From the NCBI GenBank assembly GCA_022559845.1, contig CM040120.1:162360334-162424333 (forward strand): a stretch of 64,000 nt of DNA, read 5' to 3'. The position numbers were made by a program, and so were the translations under genes. Numbering within the stretch: position 1 is the first letter of the stretch; every line of letters starts with the position of its first letter. This DNA comes from Amorphophallus konjac. Lineage: Eukaryota; Streptophyta; Magnoliopsida; Alismatales; Araceae. Below the pieces are notes generated by a model. The model saw only the letters and a list, made by a program, of their open reading frames with translations. It had not been told where the DNA came from and made no database searches. Of this stretch, positions 32,824-45,341 are shown piece by piece.

Positions 32824-33990
32824 TTAGAATAACTCGGGAAATCGTTTCTTCATAGATTCCTCGGTCTCCCATGTCGCTTCGCGTTCGGGATTCTTATTCC
32901 ATTGCACCTTGAGCATGGGAATAACCTTATTCCTTAGAGCTCGTATTTCTCGATCTAAGATCTTCATAGGCTTCTGTTCATAGGTGAGATCTTTCTGGAT
33001 CACCAGATCTCTATGTTCAATAATATGAGATGGATCGTGCACATACTTCTTCAACATGGATATGTGAAATACATTATGTACCTCGGACAATTGAGGAGGC
33101 AATGCGATGCGATAAGCAACCTCGCCAACTCTTTCAAGTACCTCAAATGGTCCGATGAATCTTGGCGTAAGCTTGCCCTTAACACCAAATCTTCGTATGC
33201 CACGTCCAGGCGATATCTTGAGAAATACATGATCTCCGATTTGGAATTCAAGATCTCTCCTTCTTGTATCAGCATAAGCTTTTTGTCTCGTCTGAGCAAC
33301 TTGCAATCTTTCTCTGATTACTTGTATCTTCTCAGTTGTATCCCTTACCATGTCTGGACCTAGCAGTTGTTTTTCTCCAACTTCGTTCCAGCATATGGGT
33401 GATCTGCAACTCCTTCCGTATAAGGCTTCGAAAGGTGCCATTTGGATACTAGCTTGGTAGCTATTATTATATGCAAATTCCACTAGTGGTAAATGATCGT
33501 GCCAGCATCCTCCAAAGTCAATGATGCATGCTCTAAGCATATCCTCAACAACCTGGTTAGTTCTCTCGGTCTGACCATCCGTTTGTGGGTGGAAAGCAGT
33601 ACTAAAGTTGAGCCTTGTTCCTAACGAATGTTGTAATCCCTTCCAAAAATGAGAAGTAAAACGGGGATCTCTGTCAGACACGATTGAGACAGGAATTCCA
33701 TGTATCCTGACTATTTCCTTGATGTACAGTGCAGCTAGCACATCAATTGACCATCGACTTTTTATTGACAAGAAATGCGCCGATTTAGTTAATCGGTCAA
33801 TGATAACCCAGATTCCATCATGTCCTCCTTTAGATTTAGACAAACCCATGATGAAGTCCATACCAATATCCTCCCACTTCCACTTAGGAATATCTAGAGG
33901 GTGTAGTTTTCCAGCAGGCTTTTGGTGTTCCGCCTTGACCTGTTGGCATGTAAGACAGCGTGATACATAGTCCGCTATTTCTCTTTTCAT
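32824..33990 (-). CDS. pol: Element E integrase with C-terminal chromodomain
   Basis: The 388-residue open segment joins element cDNA to host chromatin DNA in the nucleus. It holds the zinc-domain cysteines (CLTCQQVKAEHQ), the complete catalytic triad D45 (GMDF), D106 (SDRD) and E142 (QTERTNQ) with the canonical 35-residue spacing, the GPF-type C-terminal domain (RFIGPFEVLERVGEVAYRIALP), and a short chromodomain-like tail (VIPMLKVQWNKNPEREATWE). That tail places it with Tekay/Del chromoviruses, where it is thought to direct insertion into heterochromatin. It is out of frame with the upstream piece because of a single-base loss near 34005. Confidence 0.95.
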   Translation of the reverse strand: MKREIADYVSRCLTCQQVKAEHQKPAGKLHPLDIPKWKWEDIGMDFIMGLSKSKGGHDGIWVIIDRLTKSAHFLSIKSRWSIDVLAALYIKEIVRIHGIPVSIVSDRDPRFTSHFWKGLQHSLGTRLNFSTAFHPQTDGQTERTNQVVEDMLRACIIDFGGCWHDHLPLVEFAYNNSYQASIQMAPFEALYGRSCRSPICWNEVGEKQLLGPDMVRDTTEKIQVIRERLQVAQTRQKAYADTRRRDLEFQIGDHVFLKISPGRGIRRFGVKGKLTPRFIGPFEVLERVGEVAYRIALPPQLSEVHNVFHISMLKKYVHDPSHIIEHRDLVIQKDLTYEQKPMKILDREIRALRNKVIPMLKVQWNKNPEREATWETEESMKKRFPELF

Positions 33991-34013
33991 ATTGGGCCAC
34001 CAAAAGTTCCTCT

Positions 34014-34295
34014 TTACATCTTGTACATTTTAGTTGATCCAGGATGAATAGTGTACCTTGATCGGTGAGATTCATCTAAGATCTTCTTCTTTAATTCCGG
34101 ACAATCAGGTATACAAGTTCTACCTTTGAATAATAATCTTCCATCAGAAGTTAGTTGAAAATCAGATTGTCCTTCTAATCTGCCCTTGATTTCCACTAAT
34201 ATAGGATCATCACCCTGAAGTGCTTGTATCTCAGATAATAAATCTGACTGTATGCTTACATGAGATAATGTAACAAATTTGGATTCCGTGTCCAA
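34014..34295 (-). pseudogene. pol: Element E RNase H-integrase linker, between stop and frameshift
   Basis: The 93-residue open piece lies downstream of the in-frame TAA near 34317. It covers the linker and the first half of the integrase zinc domain (ILDESHRSRYTIHPGSTKMY, with the two His). The frame then shifts by one base, so the expected continuation is found in the 33990 frame. Confidence 0.85.
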
Positions 34296-34316
34296 GCTTA
34301 TATTGAGCTCGGAGAA

Positions 34317-37172
34317 TTATTCAAGTAACCTCCATTCTTGTATCATACAATTGGCTATCATTGCTCTCGGCTTTCGACTAAGGGCATCAGCAACATAATT
34401 ACCCTTTCCGGGATGGTATTGTATATTGAAGTCGAAGTCCTTGAGATATTCTAGCCAGCGTCTTTGTCTCATGTTTAGCTCCTTTTGTGAGAATAGATAT
34501 TTGAGACTCTTGTGATCGGAGTAGACAGTGAACTGTACTCCATAGAGATAGTGTCTCCATATCTTTAGGGCAAATACTACCGCGGCCAGTTCTAAGTCAT
34601 GGACGGGGTAATTCTCCTCATGCTTCTTCAGTTGACGTGAAGAGTATGCTATGACCTTTCCTTGTTGCATTAGGACACATCCGAGGCCAATGCCAGAAGC
34701 ATCAGTGTAGACCTCGAATTTCTCTCCTTCTATTGGTAGAGCTACCGGAGCTGTAGTGAGATGATCCTTAAGAGTTTGGAAACTTCTTTCACATTCCTCA
34801 CTCCATTCATATCGGATCTCCTTACGAGTTAACCTTGTAAGGGGCACGGCGATCTTAGAGAAATCTTTGATGAATCGCCGATAATAGCCTGCAAGACCTA
34901 AGAAACTTCTGATCTCGCTTGCATTAGTGGGTCTTTCCCAGTTTCTTACAGCTTCAACCTTTGACGGATCTACAGATAAACCGTCCTTGGATATGACATG
35001 TCCGAGAAAAGCCACTTCTTCAAGCCAGAACTCGCATTTGCTGAGTTTAGCATATAATTGATTTGTCCTCAAGACTTGCAATGCAATCCTCAAATGCTCT
35101 TCATGTTCTTCCTTAGTCTTAGAATATATCAATATATCATCAATGAAGACTACTATGAATTGATCCAAGTAAGGCCTGAATATGCTATTCATTAACTGCA
35201 TAAAGGCAGCAGGGGCATTTGTTAGTCCAAAAGGCATAACAACAAATTCGTAATGGCCATACCTGCTTCTGAATGCGGTCTTGTGAATGTCATCATCCTT
35301 GATTCTTAACTGATGATATCCCGACCTGAGATCAATCTTGGAAAAATATTTGGATCCTGAAATCTGATCAAATAATTCATCGATTCTCGGCAGTGGATAC
35401 TTGTTCTTGATAGTAAGATGATTCAACTGTCGATAGTCGATACACAATCTCATGGATCCATCCTTCTTCTTTACAAATAAGACTGGTGCTCCCCACGGGG
35501 AAGTACTTGGTCTAATAAACCCTTTTTGGATTAGTTCCATCAACTGCTCCTTCAACTCCTTGAGTTCAGCAGGGGACATTCTATATGGTGCCTTTGAAAC
35601 AGGACCAGCACCAGGGACTAAGTCAATGGTGAAGGCCACTTCTCTTTGAGGGGGTAATCCCGGCAAATCTTCTGGAAATACGTCTGGGAATTCTCGCACT
35701 ACCTGAACGTCTTCTATCTTGGTTTTCTTAGCTTCTTTAACAGTGACAAAAGCAAGGAAGGATACACATCCCTTCCTGACGAGCTTGCTTGCTCGAAGAG
35801 CCGAAATAAGAGGGGATTTGCTTCGACTCTTAGGACTAGTATAAGTCAGTTCTGGAAATTCTTTGAAAACGATCTTGCTATTACGGCAATCAACCGTTGC
35901 CTGGTACTTAGATAACCAATCTGCTCCTAGTATAACATCATATTCTTTTAGATCTAAACAGATAAGATCAATAGGAAAATTCTTTCCTCGAACCAATACC
36001 TCACAGTTTTGGTAATGATGCGTGATATCCGTCTCGTTTCCGAGAGGAGTAGACAACACTATTTTCATCCATTCCGGTTCTAGAGGTAACGGGTCAGCAA
36101 ACTTCTTAGAAATAATAGAATGCGATGCACCCGTATCAAATAAGACATGTGCATATTTGGAACAAATTTTCAATGTACCTTCCACTAATCCGCCTTCTTC
36201 TTCAGGTTCGGTCTCCTGTATTGCATGAAGACGAGCATTCTTTGTCACCGGGCGTTTACCATCGCCGGCTTGGTCGTTCATTAATGGACACTCGGGAATC
36301 CGATGCTCACGGCTTCCACAACGGAGACAAGCTCCTAATTTCCTCCAGCATTCTTCCGTCTTGTGACCAGCCTTGTCACAATGCTTGCAGACTGTATTCG
36401 AAGGGGTAGTGGTGATAGAGAAAGGCTTGGTCTTCTTGAATTTCTGATCTTGAGAGGAAGAACCTCCATTATTGGGCCTCTTCTTAAAGTTGGGTTTGAA
36501 AGAACCCGAACCCGTGACTTGTTCCTTCTTGTCTTTTCCACGGATCCTATCAGATAGTTCCGTGGCATCTTCAAGTAATTGAGCTCGGCGCACTATTTCA
36601 GAATAAATTTGGATGTCCATAGGCGCCAATTGAGTAATATAGTGGGGCCTAAGCCCATTAAGAAATCTACGGGCTTTCATCTTCTCCGTGCTAATAAGAT
36701 GCTTAGCATATCTAGATAACCTGGAGAACTGAGCTTCATAATCGGCTAATGATAAGGATCGTTGCTTTAATGCAGCGAATTCGGCAGCCTTCTTTTCTTG
36801 GACTCGGTCCGAGAAATATTTAGCATTGAAGTATTCCACGAATTCTTCCCATGTTACTTGAGTAGGATCGATGGTTGCTTCAATAGACTTCCACCAGCAT
36901 CTAGCATCTTTCTCTAACTGGAATGTAGCTAATAGCACTTTGTCCTGGTCCGTGCATTGCATGACACGGAATATGCGTTCGGTTTCCCGAACCCAATGCT
37001 CGGCATCGTCCGGATCGGTCGATCCCATAAACTTCGGGGGATTCATATTCTTAAAGGCTTGGTGTAAGCTTCCAGCTCGTGGAGCACCACCTTGTGCTAC
37101 CTGTTGTAGCACTTGGGTCATCCCTTGAAGGGTACGCTGCATGTTGCGCCATTGAGCACGTTCGGCAGCCAT
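34317..37172 (-). CDS. gag-pol: Element E Gag-protease-RT-RNase H polyprotein
   Basis: 951 residues. Gag capsid lies at about 40-200 ([28 protein letters not shown]). Two CCHC-type knuckles lie near 260-296 ([28 protein letters not shown]). The protease DTGAS is near 344. RT has LCIDYRQLN, the PFGLTNAP box and the catalytic FIDD near 672. RNase H starts with YTDAS near 819 and includes DHKSLKYLF and ADALSRK. It ends at TAA at 34317-34319; the next codons continue the same frame, so this is a single nonsense change. The start ATG at 37172 is about 150 bases downstream of the PBS. Confidence 0.95.
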   Translation of the reverse strand: MAAERAQWRNMQRTLQGMTQVLQQVAQGGAPRAGSLHQAFKNMNPPKFMGSTDPDDAEHWVRETERIFRVMQCTDQDKVLLATFQLEKDARCWWKSIEATIDPTQVTWEEFVEYFNAKYFSDRVQEKKAAEFAALKQRSLSLADYEAQFSRLSRYAKHLISTEKMKARRFLNGLRPHYITQLAPMDIQIYSEIVRRAQLLEDATELSDRIRGKDKKEQVTGSGSFKPNFKKRPNNGGSSSQDQKFKKTKPFSITTTPSNTVCKHCDKAGHKTEECWRKLGACLRCGSREHRIPECPLMNDQAGDGKRPVTKNARLHAIQETEPEEEGGLVEGTLKICSKYAHVLFDTGASHSIISKKFADPLPLEPEWMKIVLSTPLGNETDITHHYQNCEVLVRGKNFPIDLICLDLKEYDVILGADWLSKYQATVDCRNSKIVFKEFPELTYTSPKSRSKSPLISALRASKLVRKGCVSFLAFVTVKEAKKTKIEDVQVVREFPDVFPEDLPGLPPQREVAFTIDLVPGAGPVSKAPYRMSPAELKELKEQLMELIQKGFIRPSTSPWGAPVLFVKKKDGSMRLCIDYRQLNHLTIKNKYPLPRIDELFDQISGSKYFSKIDLRSGYHQLRIKDDDIHKTAFRSRYGHYEFVVMPFGLTNAPAAFMQLMNSIFRPYLDQFIVVFIDDILIYSKTKEEHEEHLRIALQVLRTNQLYAKLSKCEFWLEEVAFLGHVISKDGLSVDPSKVEAVRNWERPTNASEIRSFLGLAGYYRRFIKDFSKIAVPLTRLTRKEIRYEWSEECERSFQTLKDHLTTAPVALPIEGEKFEVYTDASGIGLGCVLMQQGKVIAYSSRQLKKHEENYPVHDLELAAVVFALKIWRHYLYGVQFTVYSDHKSLKYLFSQKELNMRQRRWLEYLKDFDFNIQYHPGKGNYVADALSRKPRAMIANCMIQEWRLLE

Positions 37173-37325
37173 TATCCTACAATTACAATAACTATATGAG
37201 TACGTGATCGTATTTAAAGACTCGTATACTATGTTAAATCTAACCCTTGGTTCTACCCAATCTCACTGGTTTAAAGGTTCAACTTATCCTTGGACTTGGG
37301 TTTTTCCTAGGAATTGAATACCTTA

Positions 37326-37338
37326 GGCTCTGATACCA
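37326..37338 (-). other. Primer-binding site of element E (initiator tRNA-Met)
   Basis: The minus strand reads TGGTATCAGAGCC, seven bases inside the 5' LTR end at 37346. Confidence 0.9.
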
Positions 37339-37345
37339 CAAAGAC

Positions 37346-40300
37346 TGTCACGCCCCGAGCGCGGAAGATACCCGGAGATGCGCGACGTGTCTATATCAAT
37401 CATATCAATCAGAGTGGTCGTGTATTCGACGCAAAGACAGAGATGCGCAAAATAGCAAGATAACCCAATCCTTTATTTCATAATGGATAGACTATTACAA
37501 ATCCAATACTCTGTTTAATAAAAAGGAAAAGAATACATATTTGACTCAAGAAACTATAGGAAAGACTAGACGACACTTGAGCAGCTCTATCACTTTCACT
37601 CTTGAACATTCCCATCCGATTGACTTCCATCGTCGTCGGACTTACCTGAAAAGTACAAAGGGACAAACGGAATGAGCGAACGCTCAGTAGGAAATTATAT
37701 CTCAAGTACTAGCAAGGGGTTTAAGTAATTACATCTTTCATGAATGCAATAAAGCTATGCATGCTCGCATAAAACGACAAGATAGAGAGAATGTAATATC
37801 AAGAAATAAGATGAACTTAATCATGAACTTCCAACAAGATGACAAGTGTATTCAAGGTATTCAAGCAAGCACGTTTAACAAGTCATGTCAAGAACTTTGG
37901 CTATCATGTATCAAGCAAGTAAATTACCCTTTTTCGGGCCACGCATTTCATGTAAAGTCAAGTACGATTCAAGTACAAGATGTGTGTGGAATGTTCAATG
38001 AAGCAAGTCAAGTACTCGGTATAATGCCAGATACCTTATCATTTTAACTCCCATGGGCACAAGTACTTTCGGGTGCTCCTCCCAGGACCAGATCGGGCCC
38101 TATATGCACAGGCATTTATCATGTATTTTTGACATCCACTCTTGTTTATATAGCCAATATAGAGTTTCGATATTCAAGCTTGTAGACATGTATGACAACT
38201 TTGACAGAATAGAGTCCAAAAATATGACAAAGGACATAGATTGGCGATAATAACGGTAAAATCACGATATCAATAAAACTAGGTAGAATATGGTTCCCTT
38301 AACTTAGGTCCCATGACAAATCAATATGGACATTCTTTATATAGAATTGAGGTCCACATAAACATTAGATCAAGCAAGATACCCTCATTCTTATCATAGA
38401 ATTGAGGTTTACAAGAACAACATGATATGGCATGATATCATCATCCCATTAAGAATTTCTTATGATATACTCTTTGTATAATCATAAGGGCCGGTATACC
38501 ATGTTTCTTTAGATTGACATGGCAAGGATCGTGTAATGGGTTTTTAGGGTACAACCAGCTCAGTCGGCCTTGAGGGAATCCAAGGCTACGAGGAGTCTTA
38601 CGGAGGTCTCTATGACTAACTCGCTAGTCCAAATGATCGGAATGTCCAATAGAGAGCTTGTATGTCAATGAGAGTTGAGTGTGATCGATGAAACAACGTG
38701 AAACGTGGGACTATACTCATGGAGTGGAGAATAGTGCCGATATATATATTATATAACATATGAAATCACCGGTTAACAAAAACAGGGAAAAATCAGTTTT
38801 ACAGTAAAATAACGACTTAGGTCAAGTCGTTTCTCAAGTAATTAACGCCTAACAGAAGGGCGTTTACATATTTCTATTTTACAGAATTTTTAATAATTTT
38901 ATTAATTCATGAAAAACACGCCCTAGTCAGGGGCGTTTTTCAGGTAAGTAACGCCTAACATAAGGGCGTTTACATATGTTCCGTTTTGCAGAATTTCATT
39001 ATTTCAATAATTTATATAAAACGCGCCCTGGACAGGGGTGTTTCTTCAGAGTTGATGACTACATTAGCAGGCGTCTGATTATTTAAATATTTGACAGAAT
39101 ATAAATAATTTTTAGGATTTATTTAAAACACGCCCTGGAAAGGGGCGTTACTGTTTAATTTTATTTTACAGGATATACATAGTTCAGGAATTTACAGAAA
39201 ACGCGCCCTAGAAAGGGACGTTTCTTTTCAATTTACGCCCTCTGATGGGGCGTTAACAGGTGTAAAACGACGTTGTCAAGGTCGTGAATTCAAGGAATTT
39301 ACAATATTTCAACAAATAAATTTCCAAGACAGGAGACATGATCATGACAAGAAAATTAGCAGGAATTTACAGGTAGAGTCATGCAAGATATTAGAATCGA
39401 TATTTCATATTTATTAAATTTTAAACAGGATCAGTTATTGATTACATGCGATTGTTCATGAAATTAACGCCTGTATACAAGGCGTATACTTTTAATTAAC
39501 GACCACTGTGATGGTCGTTTCTTTTAAAGTAGCGCCCTATTCAAGGGCGTTTCTTGAAAAATTTACAGAAAACGTATTAAAACTACATGCAAACTGTATA
39601 CATATGTCATGCATGGTGCTTCTTATATTTATTTTTAGTTTGGGCTACGAGACTTGAGAAAATCCTACCTTATGATCTGGATGAAGGAGATGAAAGGGCT
39701 TTGAAGCTTCAACTGCAACTTAATAGAAGAAGAACAATCGTTCTTCCGTCAACCTGGAGAGGAAACGAAGAATATTAATTCTTCTCATGCTACGTTCATA
39801 AGAAAGGAACAGAAGAAGAAAATAGAAGAACATATGTTCTTCACGTACCTGTGCAGTTCGATCGTCCAAATAGGTTTAGGGTTGTTCGATCAAGACTATT
39901 TATAGGATTTTGGAGTCCTAACAAAAGTAGTGTTTGATTGAGGATAACATATCCCTAATAGAGTCCTTACTCTAATAGACACTTACTAGATTAGGTTAAT
40001 CTTTCCCTGGATAAGCTCTGGGTTTGAACGGGTCACGAACTGAATTAACGCCTTTGGTCAGGGCGTTTATTCTTAAATTAACGACCTTGTTCAGGTCGTT
40101 TCTTAAGAAACGTCTTGTATAAGGGCGTTCCTTGTTTTTGAAACACGCCTAAGACATGGGCGTTTATTTTACTTGCCTATTTGGTCGCGTGAGAGTTGAC
40201 GACCACATGCGTGGGCGTCCTTTCTTTAGTCACGCCGTATGTAGAGGCGTTTATTTTTAAATTAACGCCTTACTCAGAGGCGTTATTTTTAATTTGCTTT

Positions 40301-40374
40301 ATTTTGTCTGTATTACTTCTGTACTATGTATGTTTTTACTTTTATTTCAATATTCATTTATCAGGGTTGCTACA
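37346..40374 (-). repeat. 5' LTR of element E
   Basis: It is nearly identical to 29721-32747. The minus-strand TATA box is at 39897-39907. It ends gggttgctaca before the TSD tcttt. Confidence 0.95.
38812..40283 (-). repeat. ACG-N13-CGT dyad array in 5' LTR of element E
   Basis: This is the copy of the 31186-32657 array, with a few single-base changes that weaken individual dyads (for example ggggcgt to ggggtgt near 39040). Confidence 0.85.
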
Positions 40375-40379
40375 TCTTT

Positions 40380-41477
40380 TCCCTTAACACATTTAGATAG
40401 TGATTTATTCAAATCAGCAATTTCACATTTAAGTGAAGTGATCTGTGTTTCAGAGTTTGTTAGATCTTCTTGACAAGTGAGAATTTATTTTTGCATGGCA
40501 TCATTCAGATTTTTCAAAATTTGAATCTCATGCAGAAGTTTTTGTTCTTTTTCATTATTAAGTTTAGTTTCAGCACACCTTTCCTTCTCCTTTAACATTG
40601 ATTTTCCTTTGTCAATTGTGAGCCATTTTTCAGACAAAATTGTGTTTAGAACCATCAATTTCTTATTCTGATTTTTTAATTCTTCATTTTCTTGTTTTAG
40701 TCTTTCAAGTTTTTTAACTTCATTTTCTAAGGATGCAATGTGTATCTCATAGCTAGCAATCTCTTGTTCACTACAATTAACACATTCACTCAAAACTTTA
40801 TTTACAATTTTGTGCTTCTCAATTTCTTTTTCATTGAGCAACATTTCTTCTTTTAATGAATCAATCAAGGTTTCTTTTAGGCTCAAATCAGATTTTATGC
40901 TGTTACACAAAATTTTCAAGGATGAACAGTCTTCACATGATCCTTCTTTATTTTTCTATTCTGATTTTAGATTTTCATTTTCAGCCTTTAAACTTGTGAT
41001 TTCAGTATTTTTCTCTTTTCTTATTTTTCTCTTTTCTGATTTACTTCTTTCATATTTATCCAGTAGATGCTCATGCATGGCAACTAAATCATCATAGCTA
41101 ATATCCTCGGTCTCAGAGTTTACCTGGGATGGAGACTCATTTGATTGATCACTCCTTCTTGCCATGAGACACTCTTCTTCCTGCTCCACATGTGTTGCAG
41201 TCACTCTATCAAATATTTCCTTTGCAGTACTACAACCTGAGATAAAAGGAAAATCATCAGAATCAATTGCGGCCTTCATTAGATTTAGAGCTCTTACATT
41301 TTCATAATTTTCCAACTTGTGAACACGAGTCCAATTGGACTTATCCTTAGGAATTTCATGTGGACCGTGAGAGATAACCTTCCACAGTTGAGGATTCATA
41401 GAGTTAACATGCTTACGCATGAGACACAGCCAGAGTTTAATATGTAAACCATAGAATACTAGAGGATGAGCCATCAA
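40380..41477 (-). pseudogene. gag: Element D Gag, N-terminal part
   Basis: The piece starts MMAHPLVFYG at 41477 and has the same LWKVISHGPH motif, N-domain and coiled-coil region as element B Gag. The frame is continuous but broken by two stops (near 40956 and 40485). Below 40485 it continues through Lys-rich coiled coil to the element E insertion point at 40375, where the reading resumes at 29720. Confidence 0.8.
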
Positions 41478-41595
41478 AGCAGATTATAAGCAATTCAAAG
41501 CAATTAACTGAGACCATTAAACCGCAGCCAAAAATAGCACCAATCGCAGGCAGGATCCTCGACAGATCGTTGGATCTGGAAAGTCAGAGACCCAC

Positions 41596-41607
41596 TCTGA
41601 TACCAAT
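41596..41607 (-). other. Primer-binding site of element D (initiator tRNA-Met type)
   Basis: The minus strand reads ATTGGTATCAGA immediately inside the LTR end at 41608. Confidence 0.85.
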
Positions 41608-43126
41608 TGTTAGGGTGCTAGGCCTGGATTCAGAGGGGGGGGGGGGGTGAATGAATCTCCCCTATAAAATTTTGCCCAATTAAAACTATAGCTGATCGAT
41701 GTGCAAAATTAACGCACTCAGATGGCTCAACAAGATCACAGTTCTAAGAAGGCTCACACTCTAACACTTAATATGGACAGACAGATGAAACACTTAGACA
41801 CTCAGTGAAAGAGCAAATCTAATCATACATCTATCATGGACCAACAGGTAATCAGTCCAAGGTGAGTCTCTCAAGACTACTATTGAATGAATGAAATGCA
41901 ATCAAATTCCATGCTAGATTAAAGATTCAGTTCGAGCCTATGCATAGATCTAGCGAATCGAATGAGACAATCAAACCACGCTGCACAAAGGGTTTTTAGG
42001 TGGTTCAGTCCTTCAGACCTACATCCACCCCACACTCAACCCGAGTGTGGATTCTGCTGATACACAACTTAAACCGCTAGGCCTCACAGCTTGCCAACAA
42101 CCGCTTAGCAACACAGCTTGCTATCCGAGGTATCCACCTCGCCCTCTGAGCCTCACAGCTTGCTGTCCAGAGAAATAAATTCTCTGCAACCGCTGACACA
42201 GCTTGAAACAAAGGTTTAAGAGAAAAACAAGGAAATGAAATCAACAGCACCAGAACGCTGGAAATGAAATCAGATAAAATATAGCTCTCGAAGGAGCAGA
42301 CTGGCTTGGATTTGATCCAAAGGCCAGTAGAATAGATCTTCAGGAACACCACTTTCTTTTCTCGAGCTCTCTCTCTTTCTTCCTCTTCCTCTTTCTCACG
42401 ATCTCACTATCTGTGCACCTCTCCGTCTATCACTCTTTCCTTTCTCTCTTCTTCTTCTGCTTCTCAGACTCTGATTTTTCTCTCTTTCTTTTTCTCTTCA
42501 GCTCTGCTCTTCTTCTGCTCTTCGTCTCTCCTCAGATTCTTCTCCTCTCTTCTGTCCCTCTTATTTTTGTCACCTTTGATCGAAGGACCGGCCTTCTTAT
42601 ATGGCTGTTGGTAGGGTTCCCACGAGCTCACGCGTTCAGAGAGGATTGGGGATGTTGATCCACGTGGCAGAATGTCAGAGATATTCTTATTGGGACCACG
42701 TGCCAATCATTGTTTCTGTTATCCTTACGAGCTCACGTGCCATATGATGATTTCTGCCCTCATGCAGATCATGTGCTCGAATGTATGGCCAAGTTTGTAG
42801 AAGTTGCCGTAGTCTTAGACCTGCACAGACTTGTGCTAGCGGCGCTCACAAAACTGCACCGACTTGTGCTTACAGTAAAAACTTGCACTGACCCTATATT
42901 CAACCAACACTGACCTTAGTATGCACATAGTACAACTTAGCACAGACCTTATAAATGCATGTAACAGAGTGTGCACGGACTTTGTTCTGCGCAAGGAAGA
43001 ATGTGCACGAACTTAAATGATGCATAGACCTAGATGTTGCACAGACTTTGATTTCACCGCTACAGGGATATGCACGGACTTGGATAGGCTTACTAGCATG
43101 AGGTGCACTGACCTCATGTTCCTTAG
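41608..43126 (-). repeat. 5' LTR of element D, truncated by element F
   Basis: It aligns with 23568-25076 of the left LTR through ctcatgttccttag and is cut at 43126, where element F begins. The missing U3 part should lie beyond element F, outside the window. A TATA-like motif is at 42596-42604 (minus). Confidence 0.85.
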
Positions 43127-43870
43127 TGGAGAGGGGGATTTCTGTAGCCTATCTAAGAGCAGTCGAACTAGGCCCATCAGGACCAAACGAGGCTCGGCTC
43201 ATCCAAGTGACAGCCCCATAGGGCCCACTTAAGCTAAAAAGCCCAATAAAGATTACTCGGGATCCCACCCTTCCTCGGCGGCCCTTAGGCTCGGAAGGCC
43301 CGAGCGTCAGAACGGAGGAAGACCCCTGCCCGAGTTATCCCTTCATCGGGATAGGGGCAAGTGCTCTGCGCCCACTCCGACCTGACTTCATCCGAGCTAT
43401 GCCTATCGCCCGGACAGGGTTGGCACCTTTTATGCTCGGACCGACTGACGATTGCTTATCTGCGCTATCGTTGAGAGCCCTTTATGAGGATAAGAGACCC
43501 ATGATCCCACGATGAGGACATAAAGATCCCACGATGAGGACGTAACTCCCGCCTGAAACTCCTCAGCTTACGGGACTCATAAGGTGAGCACACTATATAA
43601 ACCAGAGACTCTCTCCAGTGGAAGGTAAGGGCAATACATGCCTAAAATCCCCTGAGCAGGAACCACTTCACCACCTTGGTGTTGGGGGATCTCGTGCGCC
43701 TCTTTCTTCCTCCCTCCATATCTTCCACCATTGCTCTACTGACTTAGGCATCGGAGGATTTTCCCCAGGGAGCCATCCCTGGGCCTCCTGATCCGTTTCC
43801 CTTTCTCTGCAGTTCACTATTCGGTGATCATCCTCCCAGCTCAAGACAAGCGCGAGATCATGGCCCTTCA
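43127..43870 (+). repeat. 5' LTR of element F
   Basis: It starts tggagaggggg exactly where homology with the element D LTR stops and ends cccttca two bases before the PBS. A TATA box (ctatataaac) lies at 43593-43602. Confidence 0.8.
43593..43602 (+). promoter_or_regulatory. TATA box of element F LTR
   Basis: The motif ctatataaac lies about 280 bases before the end of the LTR, a usual U3/R position for a short gypsy LTR. Confidence 0.6.
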
Positions 43871-43872
43871 TC

Positions 43873-43890
43873 TGGCGCCGTCTGTGGGAA
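43873..43890 (+). other. Primer-binding site of element F
   Basis: TGGCGCCGTCTGTGGGAA, a PBS sequence shared by many plant Tat/Retand elements, lies two bases after the LTR. Confidence 0.85.
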
Positions 43891-43908
43891 ACGACCAAAG
43901 AGCCAGTA

Positions 43909-45341
43909 TGGTGCGAAGAAGTTCCGAGAGGAGGTCCACCGGCGACAGGGGAAAGGCCATGGTGGCGGCGGGGGGAGGCCCCTCTCAAGCCTCCCAAACC
44001 CCCCCCTCCGGTGCCAGCACTCCCGCCGACGGACCGTCCCCTCCCCCCGCGGCAGGGCTGCCGCTTAACGGAGGCGCTGACGCCTTCCAAGCCCTCAACG
44101 TGAAACTGGACGTCCTCGTGGAACTCATGAGGACCCAGGCGGCCAGGGATGGAAGGTCACGTGCCCCTCCAGAGAGCCCTCCCCGCGAGAACATGTCCCA
44201 GCACACCGCCAGAGGCCGCTTCACCCTCCTAGGGCAGCAGCTTATTCGTAACAAAGCAGGAGGACCCTCACAAGCCCCCCCTCCGGAGCAAGTGGCTTCC
44301 TCTACACCAAAACGGGGTAAGCATGGGGCAAGCCGTCCCCTCCCGAAGACCGAAGTCCTCAGGGAGCGCCAGGACAGCCTGCCATCACGCCCCCTCAGCC
44401 CTACGGTGCAGCGACAGCCGGAGCTATCCCTCCGACTGTGAGAATTCGAGAGGCATTTCGCAGAGCCGGAGCGCGCCCTACGAGCCCTGCAGGAGACCTC
44501 TCCACCAGAGGACGAGGAGAGATCCCCATTCTCCGACCATATCTTGAAGGCAGAGGTATCTCCCAGAGCCTCCATCCTGACCTTCAAGCCCTACGACGGC
44601 CAGGGTGACCCGGCCGACCACTTCAACAGCTTCGACGCCCTGATGACCCTTCATGGAGCGTCCGACTCCATCAAGTGCCGAGCCTTTGCGACCACCTTGG
44701 TCCAAGGCGCCCAAGCATGGTTCCGGGCCCTCGCCCCTGGATCCATCTGAGATTTCAAGCAATTCGGGCGAGTATTCAAGGAGAGTTTCACCGGCAGCGG
44801 TCCACCAAGGTCGATAGCGGGGCTTTTGGCCCTAAAACAGGCGCAAGGGGAGAAGCTTCGGGCCAACATTATCTGATTCAAATCGGAAGCCCTGAGGATC
44901 CCCCGCCTGGAAGTCACCTCGGCCATAACCGCACTGACCGGGGGCACCCGCGACAAGAACCTCCGCCGCGAACTTGTCCTCCACCCTCCCTCGACCCTTG
45001 CTGCGCTAGTGACTCTGGCATTGGGCCATGCCGAGTGCGAAGAAGTGCTCAGCGCATGCCGAGATGCAACCGCCTTGGGTCGGAAGGGGGACAAGAAGCG
45101 GGCACCCGAGCCAAGTTCGGGCCAAGGAAAGAGGCGGAACCGAGACGGGGAGCATAAAGAACCATCCAGGAAGTACGAGCGGTACACTCCCCTAACCACT
45201 CCGGTATATGAAATATATGAAGACATCAAAGGCTCGGGCCTCCTCCGCCAACCCGAGCCAATGAGGTCGAAGAACCGCAGTCGCAGCAAGCATTGCCTGT
45301 TCCACAGCGACCACGGACATCACACCGGCGACTGCCATTAG
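43909..45341 (+). pseudogene. gag: Element F Gag
   Basis: The frame opens at ATG 43909. It has a Pro/Ser-rich N-terminus, then the capsid domain (LTFKPYDGQGDPADHFNSFDALM ... VQGAQAWFRALAPGSI), and a CCHC-like knuckle (CLFHSDHGHHTGDC) near 45290-45337. The whole stretch is in one frame but interrupted by TGA at 44439, 44748 and 44874 and TAG at 45339. There is no frameshift. The capsid sequence and the YEIYEDIKGSGLL-type segment before the knuckle are typical of plant Tat/RIRE2-like Gag. Confidence 0.85.

Larger units (their letters stand above)
29721..40374 (-). mobile_element. Element E: Tekay/Del-like chromovirus, almost intact
   Basis: Two LTRs of 3027 and 3029 bp, PBS and polypurine tract are all present, and a perfect 5-bp TSD, tcttt, lies at 29716-29720 and 40375-40379. 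The LTRs show about six mismatches in the first 830 bases compared by eye, so insertion was recent relative to the neighbours. Coding capacity is gag-protease-RT-RNase H-integrase-chromodomain, broken once by a stop and once by a frameshift. It inserted into the gag of element D. Confidence 0.95.
23568..43126 (-). mobile_element. Element D: Sirevirus-like copia element with gag but no pol
   Basis: Minus-strand order: 5' LTR (43126-41608, interrupted on the right by element F), PBS (41596-41607), gag (41477-40380 and 29720-28868, split by element E), a 2.9-kb non-coding stretch, multiple polypurine tracts and 3' LTR (25959-23568). No protease, integrase, RT or RNase H is present in the 2.9 kb where pol should be, so the element is non-autonomous, comparable to the TR-GAG class. 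It inserted into the LTR of element C; the left flank is cagag and the right flank is outside the window. Confidence 0.85.
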
